Origin: JAVJRN01 sp040218415
GTDB lineage: Bacteria; Bacteroidota; Bacteroidia; Cytophagales; Cyclobacteriaceae
NCBI GenBank assembly: GCA_040218415.1
Contig: JAVJRN010000021.1
Location: forward strand, 1-64,000
Reading direction: 5' to 3'
Length of the DNA: 64,000 nt
Position 1 is the stretch's first letter, and each line of letters opens with the position of its first letter. Below are positions 18,967 to 27,244 of the stretch, piece by piece. Position numbers and translations under genes: made by a program. The notes under the pieces were generated by a model, which saw nothing but the letters and a program-made list of their open reading frames with translations, was not told the origin of the DNA and ran no database searches.

Positions 18967-20661
18967 TTACCAGTAAAGTCCAACAACAATTCCTGTGATG
19001 ATTAAAAGTATAATCGCCAATATCCTATAGTTTTGGTACCAAGGCAGGCCGGAGATTTCCTCGGTTTCCGCCTTAAATATGGAAGTCGTCCATATCAAAC
19101 TTTCGATTTGCTTTTCGTCCGGTGGAGCGGTCGCTAAACTTACCACCACGTTGATCAATCCACAGAAAATCAACAACATAGGCGCAGTATGCAAATAATG
19201 TATTTCTGCGATTGACGGAACAGCTCCTGTCATTTTGATGTATATCAAGGTAATCGTAAAAAAGAACCCTGTAATGAGTGAGTAAAATGCTCCATGAGAA
19301 TTGGATCTTCTCCAAAAAAGTCCCAGCAAGAATACAGAAACCACAGGTGGCGCAATAAATCCAAGCACAAGCTGCAGGTATTCAAATAAAGAACCAAAAC
19401 GCTCGATTTGTGGTGCCCACAGAGCAGCTAAGATCACCAAAACTACGGTCGCTATCTGGCCAGTTCTTACCAATTGCTTACTTGTTAAATGAGGGTTAAT
19501 CTTATTTACAAAGTCCATAGTAATCAAAGTAGAGGCAGAATTCAATGTCGCACTGATACTTGAAGACATGGCTGCCAACAATCCCGCAATGACCAATCCT
19601 AATATTCCTGTAGGTAAAAGCCTATAAATAAGTACGGGATAAGTCATATTCGGGCAGTCCTTGAGGTTGGTACAAAGTGATGAAGTTCCATCTTCACCCA
19701 ATGTCATATAGTTCAAAGTGCTTATATCTAAGTCGGCAAATAATACAATGGCTACCACTCCTGGAAATACCATGAAGAATAAAACGGGTAATTTCAAAAG
19801 ACCTGCGAAAAGTGCACCCCAACGGCCATGATTCAAATCTTTAGCACTTAACACCCGCTGAACCATAAACTGATTATTGGCCCAGAAGTAGAAACCTAAA
19901 AGTGGCACCCCAAAAAGTAAACCTGTCCAAGGCATGTAATCGTCATTTGCTGGCCGTACGAGACTGAAGATGTCGTCTGACCCTTTGTTGATATAGTCCG
20001 TATTGTTTAATCGATCAAGGCCAATGGTCATGCCTTCCCAGCCGCCAACTTCCGCGAATGCAAAATAGGTCAACATAATAGAACCCGCTACCAAAAGCAT
20101 GGCCTGAATTACTTCTGTATGGACAACTGACGACAGACCTCCAGGAATGGTATAAGCCGCAGCGGCCAATGCCAAAAAGATGATAATTACCAACGAGTTT
20201 AACTCTGGGAAAATGATTTTCAAAATCAAGTTACCAGCATATAAGCCTGAGGCTGTATCAATAATGACATTTCCCACAATTGTGATGAAAGAGAAATAGT
20301 ACCTTGTACGGCTATCAAATCTTCTTTCCAAAAACTCTGGCATGGTATAAACCTTCGATCGGAGATAAAATGGCAGAAAGAAAATCGCGAAAAAGACCAG
20401 CACAACGGCAGCCATCCATTCGTAATTATAAACGGCAAGATTGGTGTTATAAGCATCGGAAGTCAGACCGATGAGGGTGTTGCTACCAATGTTAGCTGCA
20501 AAAAGTGATATTCCAACTACGGGCCAAGTCATGTTACGGCCAGCCAGGAAATACTCTTCCGACGACTGCTGCTTTCCTTTGGATATACCGTACCATATGA
20601 TCCCAAAAATGTAGACCACAATGATGACGATATCAATAATACTGAGTGATACGTTTTCCAT
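18967..20661 (-). CDS. Sodium/sugar symporter (SSS family, SGLT type)
   Basis: A 564-residue inner-membrane transporter with about 14 hydrophobic helices. It follows the Vibrio SGLT pattern: SSEEYFLAGRNMTWP near residues 33-47, GISLFAANIGS, YTMPEFLERRF, AAAAYTIPGGLSSVVHTEVIQ, and WANNQFMVQRVLSAK. This points to sodium-coupled import of a sugar or glycoside rather than proline or pantothenate. It is the first gene of the operon continuing to the ROK kinase at 11285. The exact substrate is not visible; a glucoside is suggested by the two downstream GH13 enzymes. Confidence 0.88.
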   Translation of the reverse strand: MENVSLSIIDIVIIVVYIFGIIWYGISKGKQQSSEEYFLAGRNMTWPVVGISLFAANIGSNTLIGLTSDAYNTNLAVYNYEWMAAVVLVFFAIFFLPFYLRSKVYTMPEFLERRFDSRTRYYFSFITIVGNVIIDTASGLYAGNLILKIIFPELNSLVIIIFLALAAAAYTIPGGLSSVVHTEVIQAMLLVAGSIMLTYFAFAEVGGWEGMTIGLDRLNNTDYINKGSDDIFSLVRPANDDYMPWTGLLFGVPLLGFYFWANNQFMVQRVLSAKDLNHGRWGALFAGLLKLPVLFFMVFPGVVAIVLFADLDISTLNYMTLGEDGTSSLCTNLKDCPNMTYPVLIYRLLPTGILGLVIAGLLAAMSSSISATLNSASTLITMDFVNKINPHLTSKQLVRTGQIATVVLVILAALWAPQIERFGSLFEYLQLVLGFIAPPVVSVFLLGLFWRRSNSHGAFYSLITGFFFTITLIYIKMTGAVPSIAEIHYLHTAPMLLIFCGLINVVVSLATAPPDEKQIESLIWTTSIFKAETEEISGLPWYQNYRILAIILLIITGIVVGLYW

Positions 20662-20773
20662 TATAGGTTTGGATTAGAATGTTCTTTTATACTTCCAAAC
20701 TCTATAATAATAAGAAAATGGCAATAAAGCCGCTATTTCGAGGAGGTCTTCTTGCGCTTTCCGAATGAAAACG

Positions 20774-20798
20774 ATTGAAATTATGAAAATTTTTCAAT
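20774..20798. promoter_or_regulatory. Inverted repeat upstream of the symporter operon
   Basis: ATTGAAA (20774-20780) and TTTCAAT (20792-20798) form a 7-bp dyad with an 11-base spacer, in the 159-base gap between the ABC permease stop and the symporter start. It could be an operator for the sugar operon or a weak hairpin ending the permease transcript. No TAnnTTTG promoter was found nearby. Confidence 0.25.
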
Positions 20799-20820
20799 TC
20801 GCAACCCGATTGGCTTTTGG

Positions 20821-23280
20821 CTACTCATCTTTCAAATAATCTACAGGGTTTATCATGGTCGCTTTTATCGTTTGCACACTTATGGTTGCAACAGCCATCA
20901 CAAGCATAATGAAACCGGCTGCACCAATCGTGATAAGGGAAATGGATATCCTCAACTCAAAATTTTGAAGCCACTCATTCATTAAATACCAACTCAGTGG
21001 AGCAGCAATTAAAAAACCCAAAACCAATAATTTACCAAAACTGCCAGAGAGCAAAATCCAGATATGCGCAACAGAAGCTCCTAAAACCTTTCTAATCCCA
21101 ATTTCCTTGTTTCGCTTTTCGATAACGAAAGTGATAAGACCGATCAGACCAAGACAAGCAATGAATACCGCCAAAATGGCTAATCCGTTAAGAATCTCAC
21201 CCATTTTAATGGTTTGATCGAAAAACTGCAGGTAATCCTGATCGGCAAAGGTGTAATCAAATGGTGCTTTGGCGTTTAAACTATTCCAAGTGGCATTGAC
21301 GGAAGTAATCAGCGATTTAACCTCTTTAGGGCTCATATTTTCATGGAGGTTAAGCGTTAAACTGGTCTCTGTATTTCGGAATATTGGCGCATTATGCGGA
21401 AATACGGCGAATGGATATTTCGTATGTGATAACGACGAATTAAAGTCTTTGATAATGCCTATAATTTCAAACTCAGTATCTCCACCATACCCAATTCGCT
21501 CGTTGATTGCATCTACTGGATTATCAAACCCAAAGGCTTTGGTCAGATATTCATTGACAATAATGTTCGACTTTTCATTGCGACCATTGTCGAAATTTCG
21601 CCCTTGTATCAATTGTAGTCCATAGATATCAAGAAATTCCTCATCGGCGGTTAAGTAGTTGACATTAAGACTTTTATCTTCTTCTCCCTTTTTGTTAAAG
21701 TTGTCGAAATCAAAAACGATGGGCGGGGTATCAGATGTTATGGTTACACCTTTTACCCGAGCGTCAGCAAGGATCTCCTGCTTAAAAGCCTCGGTGGACG
21801 TCCCTAGTCTTTGTGCATTTTTTATGATCAGTTTATTTTCTTTTTCAAAACCAAGATCAATCTGCCTCCAGTGCGTTACTTGATCCTGCATCACCAATGT
21901 GCAGGTAATCATCGTGATAGAAATAATAAATTGGACAGTGACCAAGGCATTTCTAGTACCACCATTTTTTAATCCATTAGTCAAGTTCCCCTTCAGGACT
22001 TGCGAAGGCCGAAAAGCGGAAAGATAAAATGCTGGATATAGTCCACTACACAGACCCACCAGCACTAGCCCGAAAACAATCACCAGTAAAACAACGGGCG
22101 AAAAAAGCGGAGCAATAGAGAGCGATTGTTCGGTGGCTTGATTAATAACAGGAAGTACAAACTCGACAAGAAAAAATGAAATAATTGCTGCAATGAAAAC
22201 ATACACCATCGATTCTGCTAAAAATTGTCCCATGAGCTGGTACTTACCAGAACCAATCACCTTTCTTATGCCTACTTCTTTGGCTCGGGTGGTTGACCGT
22301 GCAGTGGCTAAGTTGATATAATTAATCAGCGATAACCCAAGAATTAACCCTCCGATAATCATCAAAATGTAAATATTGGTAATATCTCCAACCTGATTTA
22401 ATCGGCTATAAACATGGGTAGATCGCAAATGAATATCGGACATGGGCTGAATGTATAAATCCCATTCTTCCCCTGATGCCAAAAACTCCTCGTAGCTTAT
22501 CCCTCTATATTTTTGAAGAAAAGCCTCCAAATACTTACCCGGAACTGCAGCCACTTTCTGAGCTACTTCCTCCACATTGGCATCTTCCCTTATGGTTCCA
22601 AAAGTCACAAAAGTGGTCCACATCCATGAGTCATCACGCTTTTTGACATTAGGAAAAGAAGTCATGGACAAAAGAAAATCGAATTCGATATGGGAATTAA
22701 GTGGAACGTTTTTAGCAACACCAGTGATTTGATAATTTTTTCTATTATCGGCTTCACCAATTTCTAATTGCCGTCCAACTACATCTGTCGTCTCAAAATA
22801 CTTTAGCGCTGTTTCCTCCGTAATTACAATGCCATTTGGGTTTACCAACGCCTTTTGGTTATTCCCTCTAGTCAATGGAAAACTAAAAACCTCGAAGAAA
22901 TTTTCATCTACAGCCAAAATCTTCGTCTCCTCAAAAACGATCAGCTCTCCATCTTTCATGTTTGAGACAAGTAGATCCCCAGTCGGGTGCACGCGAGTTA
23001 AGGTTTCAAACTCTGGAACTTCTCGCTCAATGGCTCCTCTAACGGCGGGTCCTGTTGAACCAAAAAGCGCATCGTCATCTCCCCAAATAAAGGTTTGATT
23101 GATACGATAAATTCGGTCAATTTTCTCATGAAACTGATCATAAGTCAACTCATGATGAACGTACAGCCCTATGATCAAGCAGGAACCGATACCCAAAGAA
23201 AGACCGAGCGTATTGAGCACCGCAAAAAACTTTTGGCGCTTTAAATTCCTGAGTGTAACAATGAAAAGATTCCTAAGCAT
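20821..23280 (-). CDS. MacB/FtsX-type ABC transporter permease
   Basis: An 819-residue permease of the duplicated type common in Bacteroidota. An N-terminal helix (about 20-42) precedes a periplasmic MacB core domain; three FtsX helices follow around 305-440, then a second MacB core and a second FtsX block at about 690-810. The repeated phrase KEIGIRKVLGAS and its earlier form KEVGIRKVIGSG mark the two halves. There is no ATPase gene beside it, so it must pair with a subunit encoded elsewhere. Such permeases export lipids, peptides or drugs, or act in mechanotransmission; the cargo is unknown. Confidence 0.85.
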   Translation of the reverse strand: MLRNLFIVTLRNLKRQKFFAVLNTLGLSLGIGSCLIIGLYVHHELTYDQFHEKIDRIYRINQTFIWGDDDALFGSTGPAVRGAIEREVPEFETLTRVHPTGDLLVSNMKDGELIVFEETKILAVDENFFEVFSFPLTRGNNQKALVNPNGIVITEETALKYFETTDVVGRQLEIGEADNRKNYQITGVAKNVPLNSHIEFDFLLSMTSFPNVKKRDDSWMWTTFVTFGTIREDANVEEVAQKVAAVPGKYLEAFLQKYRGISYEEFLASGEEWDLYIQPMSDIHLRSTHVYSRLNQVGDITNIYILMIIGGLILGLSLINYINLATARSTTRAKEVGIRKVIGSGKYQLMGQFLAESMVYVFIAAIISFFLVEFVLPVINQATEQSLSIAPLFSPVVLLVIVFGLVLVGLCSGLYPAFYLSAFRPSQVLKGNLTNGLKNGGTRNALVTVQFIISITMITCTLVMQDQVTHWRQIDLGFEKENKLIIKNAQRLGTSTEAFKQEILADARVKGVTITSDTPPIVFDFDNFNKKGEEDKSLNVNYLTADEEFLDIYGLQLIQGRNFDNGRNEKSNIIVNEYLTKAFGFDNPVDAINERIGYGGDTEFEIIGIIKDFNSSLSHTKYPFAVFPHNAPIFRNTETSLTLNLHENMSPKEVKSLITSVNATWNSLNAKAPFDYTFADQDYLQFFDQTIKMGEILNGLAILAVFIACLGLIGLITFVIEKRNKEIGIRKVLGASVAHIWILLSGSFGKLLVLGFLIAAPLSWYLMNEWLQNFELRISISLITIGAAGFIMLVMAVATISVQTIKATMINPVDYLKDE

Positions 23281-23395
23281 AGTATGAGGGTTTCAAACTT
23301 CACAGCGAATAGCTTGCCGAAATACTAACTTATTGTTTATGAGCTGCTTAAAAAATTTAAAGCTTTTTAAATTGTCCGAATTCGCACAAAGGCGT

Positions 23396-23998
23396 TCACT
23401 TTAGTCGAATGTTTTTGGTCAATACGACACACTCTTCTAAGTCTACCAATGCATTAACTAAACTCAACTTTTCGAAGTTCGCAATGTCATTCACACCGAT
23501 ACTCATTGCCTTTATTTTCTCCTGATCGAGCAGGTATTGCCTTCTGGTGCCTGGAAGTAAATAGCTCTTTGGTGTCACCCAGCATTGGCTATCCCAAAAG
23601 ACGGCATTGTAATAGAACGCATCAGTAACTAGACCACCTTTGATGATCAAAATCTCGTCAGTATCTCCTCGCAAATCATATAACTTTTGTAGCTCCAGCC
23701 GATCCTGAAACTTATGAGGATAACTTATTTCATTATCGTAGACACATTGCACTTTTTCTATAGCACGATGCTTGTACTCATGAATTTCTAGCTTGTAATC
23801 CGTTTCGCTGTAAAGGAACCGCACCTTAAGTTTTTGGTTTTCTTTCAGCTTTGGGAGTATGCTAGCCAGATTGTGAGGCTTCTTCGTTGTTAAAAAATGC
23901 TTTTCAAAAGCCTTGTTCACCCTGTCCTGATGCCATCTCAACAATGGATAGTTCCCTTCTTCAAAGCAAATAGTTTCCAACAGCATTCGGCAAATCAA
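23396..23998 (-). CDS. pabC: Aminotransferase class IV, probable aminodeoxychorismate lyase
   Basis: A 200-residue fold-type IV PLP enzyme, short as Bacteroidota PabC-like proteins often are. The likely PLP lysine is in YPHKFQDR (about 93-100); RGDTDEILIIKGG and VTPKSYLLPGTRRQYLL carry cofactor and product contacts. PabC converts aminodeoxychorismate to p-aminobenzoate and pyruvate for folate synthesis. pabB lies on the same strand at 25287-26252, separated by the divergent CHASE2 gene. The start at 23998 immediately abuts possible starts of that gene, so the promoters must overlap coding sequence or be very compact. Confidence 0.75.
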   Translation of the reverse strand: MICRMLLETICFEEGNYPLLRWHQDRVNKAFEKHFLTTKKPHNLASILPKLKENQKLKVRFLYSETDYKLEIHEYKHRAIEKVQCVYDNEISYPHKFQDRLELQKLYDLRGDTDEILIIKGGLVTDAFYYNAVFWDSQCWVTPKSYLLPGTRRQYLLDQEKIKAMSIGVNDIANFEKLSLVNALVDLEECVVLTKNIRLK

Positions 23999-24034
23999 AT
24001 GAATACTTTAGATTTTTTGCTAATTTCCCATAAT

Positions 24035-25294
24035 ATGCGCCGTTTTTTACTCGACACAGTTCTCTGCACGCTCTTTATCTTCAGTTTAGTAGGGTTATTT
24101 GCAAGCTTTACGCTTTTCAATATTTTCAATGTCGTTGATCCCATTGGTGACATGTTCGCTGATTTTGAACTCACAGATGTCGTAATCTCTCAATTACAAG
24201 AACCACCAGCGCCAAGTGAAGATATAGTTGTAGTGAATATTTCTTATGCCAATAGAGAAAGTATTGGACGGATGATTCAAATTCTAGGTGCGTATAATCC
24301 TGCCGTAATTGGTGTGGATGTTACGTTCAATGAACCAAAACCTTATCAGGACGATAGTCTCTTTATAGCAGCACTCAAGCAAGTAAAACCTGTAGTCATT
24401 GGTAGTGAAATTCGACTTCCAAACCCTGATATTGATAGGTTTGATACGTTGATAGTGCCGGCACCTCGCATCACGCAACATGCTGATCTAGGGTTTGTTA
24501 ACTTGATAACGAATGCGGCGAATCAAGACGATGTGAAAACCAATAGAGAAATGGTGACTAAAGCTAAGGTAAAAGGGATACCAGAAGAGCAGCTCGCATT
24601 CGCGGTAAAACTGGCCTATTACAAGGATTCTGTTGCTACCAAAAGATTTATGGAAAGAGGTAATACTATTGAAACCATTAATTACCGTGGAAATGTCATG
24701 GATTTTGGTCAGTCAACCTTTGGCACAGGCTACTACGTATTGGATTACAATGATGTCTTTAATGGACAATTCTCAGATGATCTCATCGAAGGAAAAGTCG
24801 TCATCCTTTGCTTCTTAGGGCGATATCTTGGTGACCTTCAAACCCGTACCGACCTTTATTTTACGCCATTAAACAAAAGGTATGTGGGCAAGTCCACGCC
24901 TGACATGTTTGGAGGCGTCATCCATGCCAATGCCGTCTCGATGATTCTTGATCAGGCATATATCAATAAGATGGACAGTAAACTCTCCATATTTATTGCC
25001 ATTGTGTTGTGCCTACTCAATGTATTCGTTTTTAAAATGGTTTATGCCTCCCTGCCTAAATGGTACGATGGCATCACTAAACTCACTCAGCTTTTTGAAC
25101 TGTTGATAATCGTATTTATTATGGTTTGGCTCTTTGAAGCCTATCGATACAAGGCAGATTTAAGTCTAGCACTTATACTTATCGCCTTGTCAGGAGACTC
25201 TATTGAGGTATATCATGGAGTAATAAAAAACTTGTTTTCGAGGAAAGATAGGGCTGAGTTATTGAAAGTCAAAAATCCATTCAGGACTACATAG
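24035..25294 (+). CDS. CHASE2-domain membrane protein without output domain
   Basis: From the Met at 24035 this encodes 419 residues; an open frame extends upstream to 23897 but that would overlap pabC, and 23999 is an alternative. A membrane anchor (about residues 8-30) is followed by a long extracytoplasmic CHASE2 sensor (about 35-325), including VVVNISYANRESIG, AVIGVDVTF and VVILCFLGRYLGD. Two or three C-terminal membrane helices follow (about 330-410). CHASE2 proteins normally continue into a cyclase, kinase or EAL domain; here the protein stops 25 residues after the last helix. It may be a sensor subunit lacking its effector. The 3' end overlaps pabB by 8 bases. Confidence 0.78.
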   Translation: MRRFLLDTVLCTLFIFSLVGLFASFTLFNIFNVVDPIGDMFADFELTDVVISQLQEPPAPSEDIVVVNISYANRESIGRMIQILGAYNPAVIGVDVTFNEPKPYQDDSLFIAALKQVKPVVIGSEIRLPNPDIDRFDTLIVPAPRITQHADLGFVNLITNAANQDDVKTNREMVTKAKVKGIPEEQLAFAVKLAYYKDSVATKRFMERGNTIETINYRGNVMDFGQSTFGTGYYVLDYNDVFNGQFSDDLIEGKVVILCFLGRYLGDLQTRTDLYFTPLNKRYVGKSTPDMFGGVIHANAVSMILDQAYINKMDSKLSIFIAIVLCLLNVFVFKMVYASLPKWYDGITKLTQLFELLIIVFIMVWLFEAYRYKADLSLALILIALSGDSIEVYHGVIKNLFSRKDRAELLKVKNPFRTT

Positions 25295-26252
25295 GTAGGT
25301 ATATCTTATCGATCATTTCCTGATACTCGCTCGCTTCATTGCTGAATGAAGTAATACCACCACCACTCCTATAAAAAAGTTTTCCATCGATATTTTCAAT
25401 AAAACGAATCATCACGCCACTATCCAGGTTTTTACCATCAAAATAGCCGCAAACACCAGTATAAAATCCTCGCTCCTGTAGTTCCGCCTTTTCAATAATA
25501 TCAATGGTTTTATTTTTTGGAGCTCCAGAAATGGAGCCTGCTGGTAATAAACTAAAAATAGTAGAGCCAATTTTTCCGTGATATTCCTCCATCAATTTCC
25601 CTTTAATCTCAGAGCTTACCTGGAGCAAGTTTTTATCCTGGGTTTTAATTTCGGAAATAAAGCGGAACTTAGTAAGGGTCACATCTTGTGCTACCAAGCT
25701 CAAATCATTCCGAATTAAATCAACGATGGTTACATGCTCCGCCAATTCTTTCGGGTTATTAATTAATAGCTCTTCGGCATTTGGCAAATCCGCATCTATA
25801 GTTCCCTTCATGGGGTAAGAGGATATTTCCCCGTCCCTAATTTTCACAAAAGTTTCAGGCGAAAAGCAGACAAACTGATTATCAAAAAGCACTTTATACT
25901 TTCCGCTCGATTGCTCAAATATTTCTTCTAGAGACCATGCTGTTTGAATAGGCGTTTTGAAAGTGAGGTTAACCAAAAAGGAATTTCCGAAATTTATTTC
26001 GTCTATTACTTGATTAAAAGCCTGTCCAAAAGTGTGAGCAGACACTGGATATTTAACCAATGGCGACTTTGAGCCTGAAGGATGTTTTTGATTTTTATTA
26101 AACTGAAACCGAACGCCATCAAAAGTATCGTCAGCAGCACCCTCCTTAATAAAAGCCTTTTGGCCTAAAAAATCCGTGAAGAAAAAAAAGGGAACGCTGG
26201 CCTGTCCCATTTCATCCATTTGCTTGATAGCGGCCGCCTTATCCACCATCAT
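25287..26252 (-). CDS. pabB: Aminodeoxychorismate synthase component I (chorismate-binding)
   Basis: A 321-residue chorismate-binding enzyme, shorter than E. coli PabB because most of the N-terminal region is absent. Conserved chorismate-site elements include SYPMKGTIDAD, EHVTIVDLIRNDLS, LLPAGSISGAPK and RGFYTGVCGYFDG. With a glutaminase partner it makes aminodeoxychorismate for folate. The start overlaps the DUF6787 gene by 4 bases, and pabC is two genes away on the same strand. Anthranilate or isochorismate synthesis is less likely given the pabC neighbour. Confidence 0.85.
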   Translation of the reverse strand: MMVDKAAAIKQMDEMGQASVPFFFFTDFLGQKAFIKEGAADDTFDGVRFQFNKNQKHPSGSKSPLVKYPVSAHTFGQAFNQVIDEINFGNSFLVNLTFKTPIQTAWSLEEIFEQSSGKYKVLFDNQFVCFSPETFVKIRDGEISSYPMKGTIDADLPNAEELLINNPKELAEHVTIVDLIRNDLSLVAQDVTLTKFRFISEIKTQDKNLLQVSSEIKGKLMEEYHGKIGSTIFSLLPAGSISGAPKNKTIDIIEKAELQERGFYTGVCGYFDGKNLDSGVMIRFIENIDGKLFYRSGGGITSFSNEASEYQEMIDKIYLPM

Positions 26253-26548
26253 TTTCTACGAAATATTCTGTTAAACGTCTTTTTCTCAAATTCCCAAAAA
26301 AAACGAAATTGGCCAAAGACAAAGCCATACGCTAGCAGGATGATATTATAAATAGGAAAAATGAAAATGAAATAAAGGATGTTAAAAAGGGTGGATCGCT
26401 CACCTTCTCCAACAAAAAAGTCGATAACCGGGGCTCTTAAAAACATGACAGTGAATCCTGTGCAGGCAAAAACAATTAAGACAATAATAACTTGCCAAGT
26501 ATTCTTAAGATTCCATTTTGATTGTAGCTTATCAATCCAACTCATCAA
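26249..26548 (-). CDS. DUF6787 family small membrane protein
   Basis: A 99-residue protein with two hydrophobic helices (about 19-38 and 54-76). The ends are typical: WIDKLQSKWNLKNTWQV at the start and FGQFRFFWEFEKK near the C-terminus, which I associate with the Bacteroidota family DUF6787. Met1 and Met2 are adjacent, so the start may be 26545. It overlaps the pseudouridine synthase gene by 17 bases and pabB by 4, so it is translated from a shared message. Function unknown. Confidence 0.7.
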   Translation of the reverse strand: MMSWIDKLQSKWNLKNTWQVIIVLIVFACTGFTVMFLRAPVIDFFVGEGERSTLFNILYFIFIFPIYNIILLAYGFVFGQFRFFWEFEKKTFNRIFRRK

Positions 26549-27218
26549 TTAAAGAATTGTAAAGCCGCCAATTTGGTTTAGAAATAAAGGTCATCTCCTC
26601 CTTTTTCACTGGATGTAAAAAAGTGAGTTTGTAGGCATGTAAGCTGATATTTGTATCTTCTTTTGGTTTGTTGTAGCCGTACTTCAAATCACCCTCAATA
26701 GGATGTTCAATCTTGCTCAATTGAACCCTTATTTGATGTGGGCGTCCTGTTTTTGGCTTTACTTCCAGCAATGAGTGACCCGCTATAGCACCCAATAACC
26801 GGTAACTTAGCTCTGATCTTTTTGCACTGCCCTTGGGCTGGTTAATCGCCTTGGTGATGTTTGTTTCGTTGTTTTTAGTGAGGTAGTGAACAAGCACATC
26901 CTCATGATTTTCCGGAGTTCCCCGTACTACAGCCAAGTAAGTCTTTTCTATTTGATCTTTTTGAAACATTTTTCCGAGTCGCTCGAGTGCCTTCGACGTT
27001 CGCCCGAAAATAACCAAACCAGAAACTGGTCGATCGATACGGTGCGCTGGATTTAAAAAAACATCTCCAGGTTTATCGTATCTTTTCTTGATATAGCTCT
27101 TTGCCCAGTCTATGAGTGATTTATCGCCCGTCTTATCACCTTGGACGAGCATTCCTGCCGGCTTGTTCAAAATCAGCAAATGATTGTCTTCGTATACAAC
27201 TTGAGGTGCTATTTTCAT
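26532..27218 (-). CDS. RluA family RNA pseudouridine synthase
   Basis: A 228-residue RluA-type enzyme converting uridine to pseudouridine in rRNA or tRNA. The catalytic motif HRIDRPVSGLVIFGR (59-73) carries Asp62; VKPKTGRPHQIRVQL and KYGYNKP are conserved further down. There is no N-terminal S4 domain, as in the short RluA/RluC-like class. The target uridine cannot be read from the sequence. It starts 27 bases below prfC and heads the group pseudouridine synthase, DUF6787, pabB. Confidence 0.88.
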   Translation of the reverse strand: MKIAPQVVYEDNHLLILNKPAGMLVQGDKTGDKSLIDWAKSYIKKRYDKPGDVFLNPAHRIDRPVSGLVIFGRTSKALERLGKMFQKDQIEKTYLAVVRGTPENHEDVLVHYLTKNNETNITKAINQPKGSAKRSELSYRLLGAIAGHSLLEVKPKTGRPHQIRVQLSKIEHPIEGDLKYGYNKPKEDTNISLHAYKLTFLHPVKKEEMTFISKPNWRLYNSLIDELD

Positions 27219-27244
27219 AGGTAGGTCTTTTGAAAGCTGAAAAT

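Noticed and set aside
23897..24034. N-terminal extension of the CHASE2 gene
   Set aside because: It would overlap pabC on the other strand and lacks helix or domain character; the membrane anchor starts right after Met at 24035.
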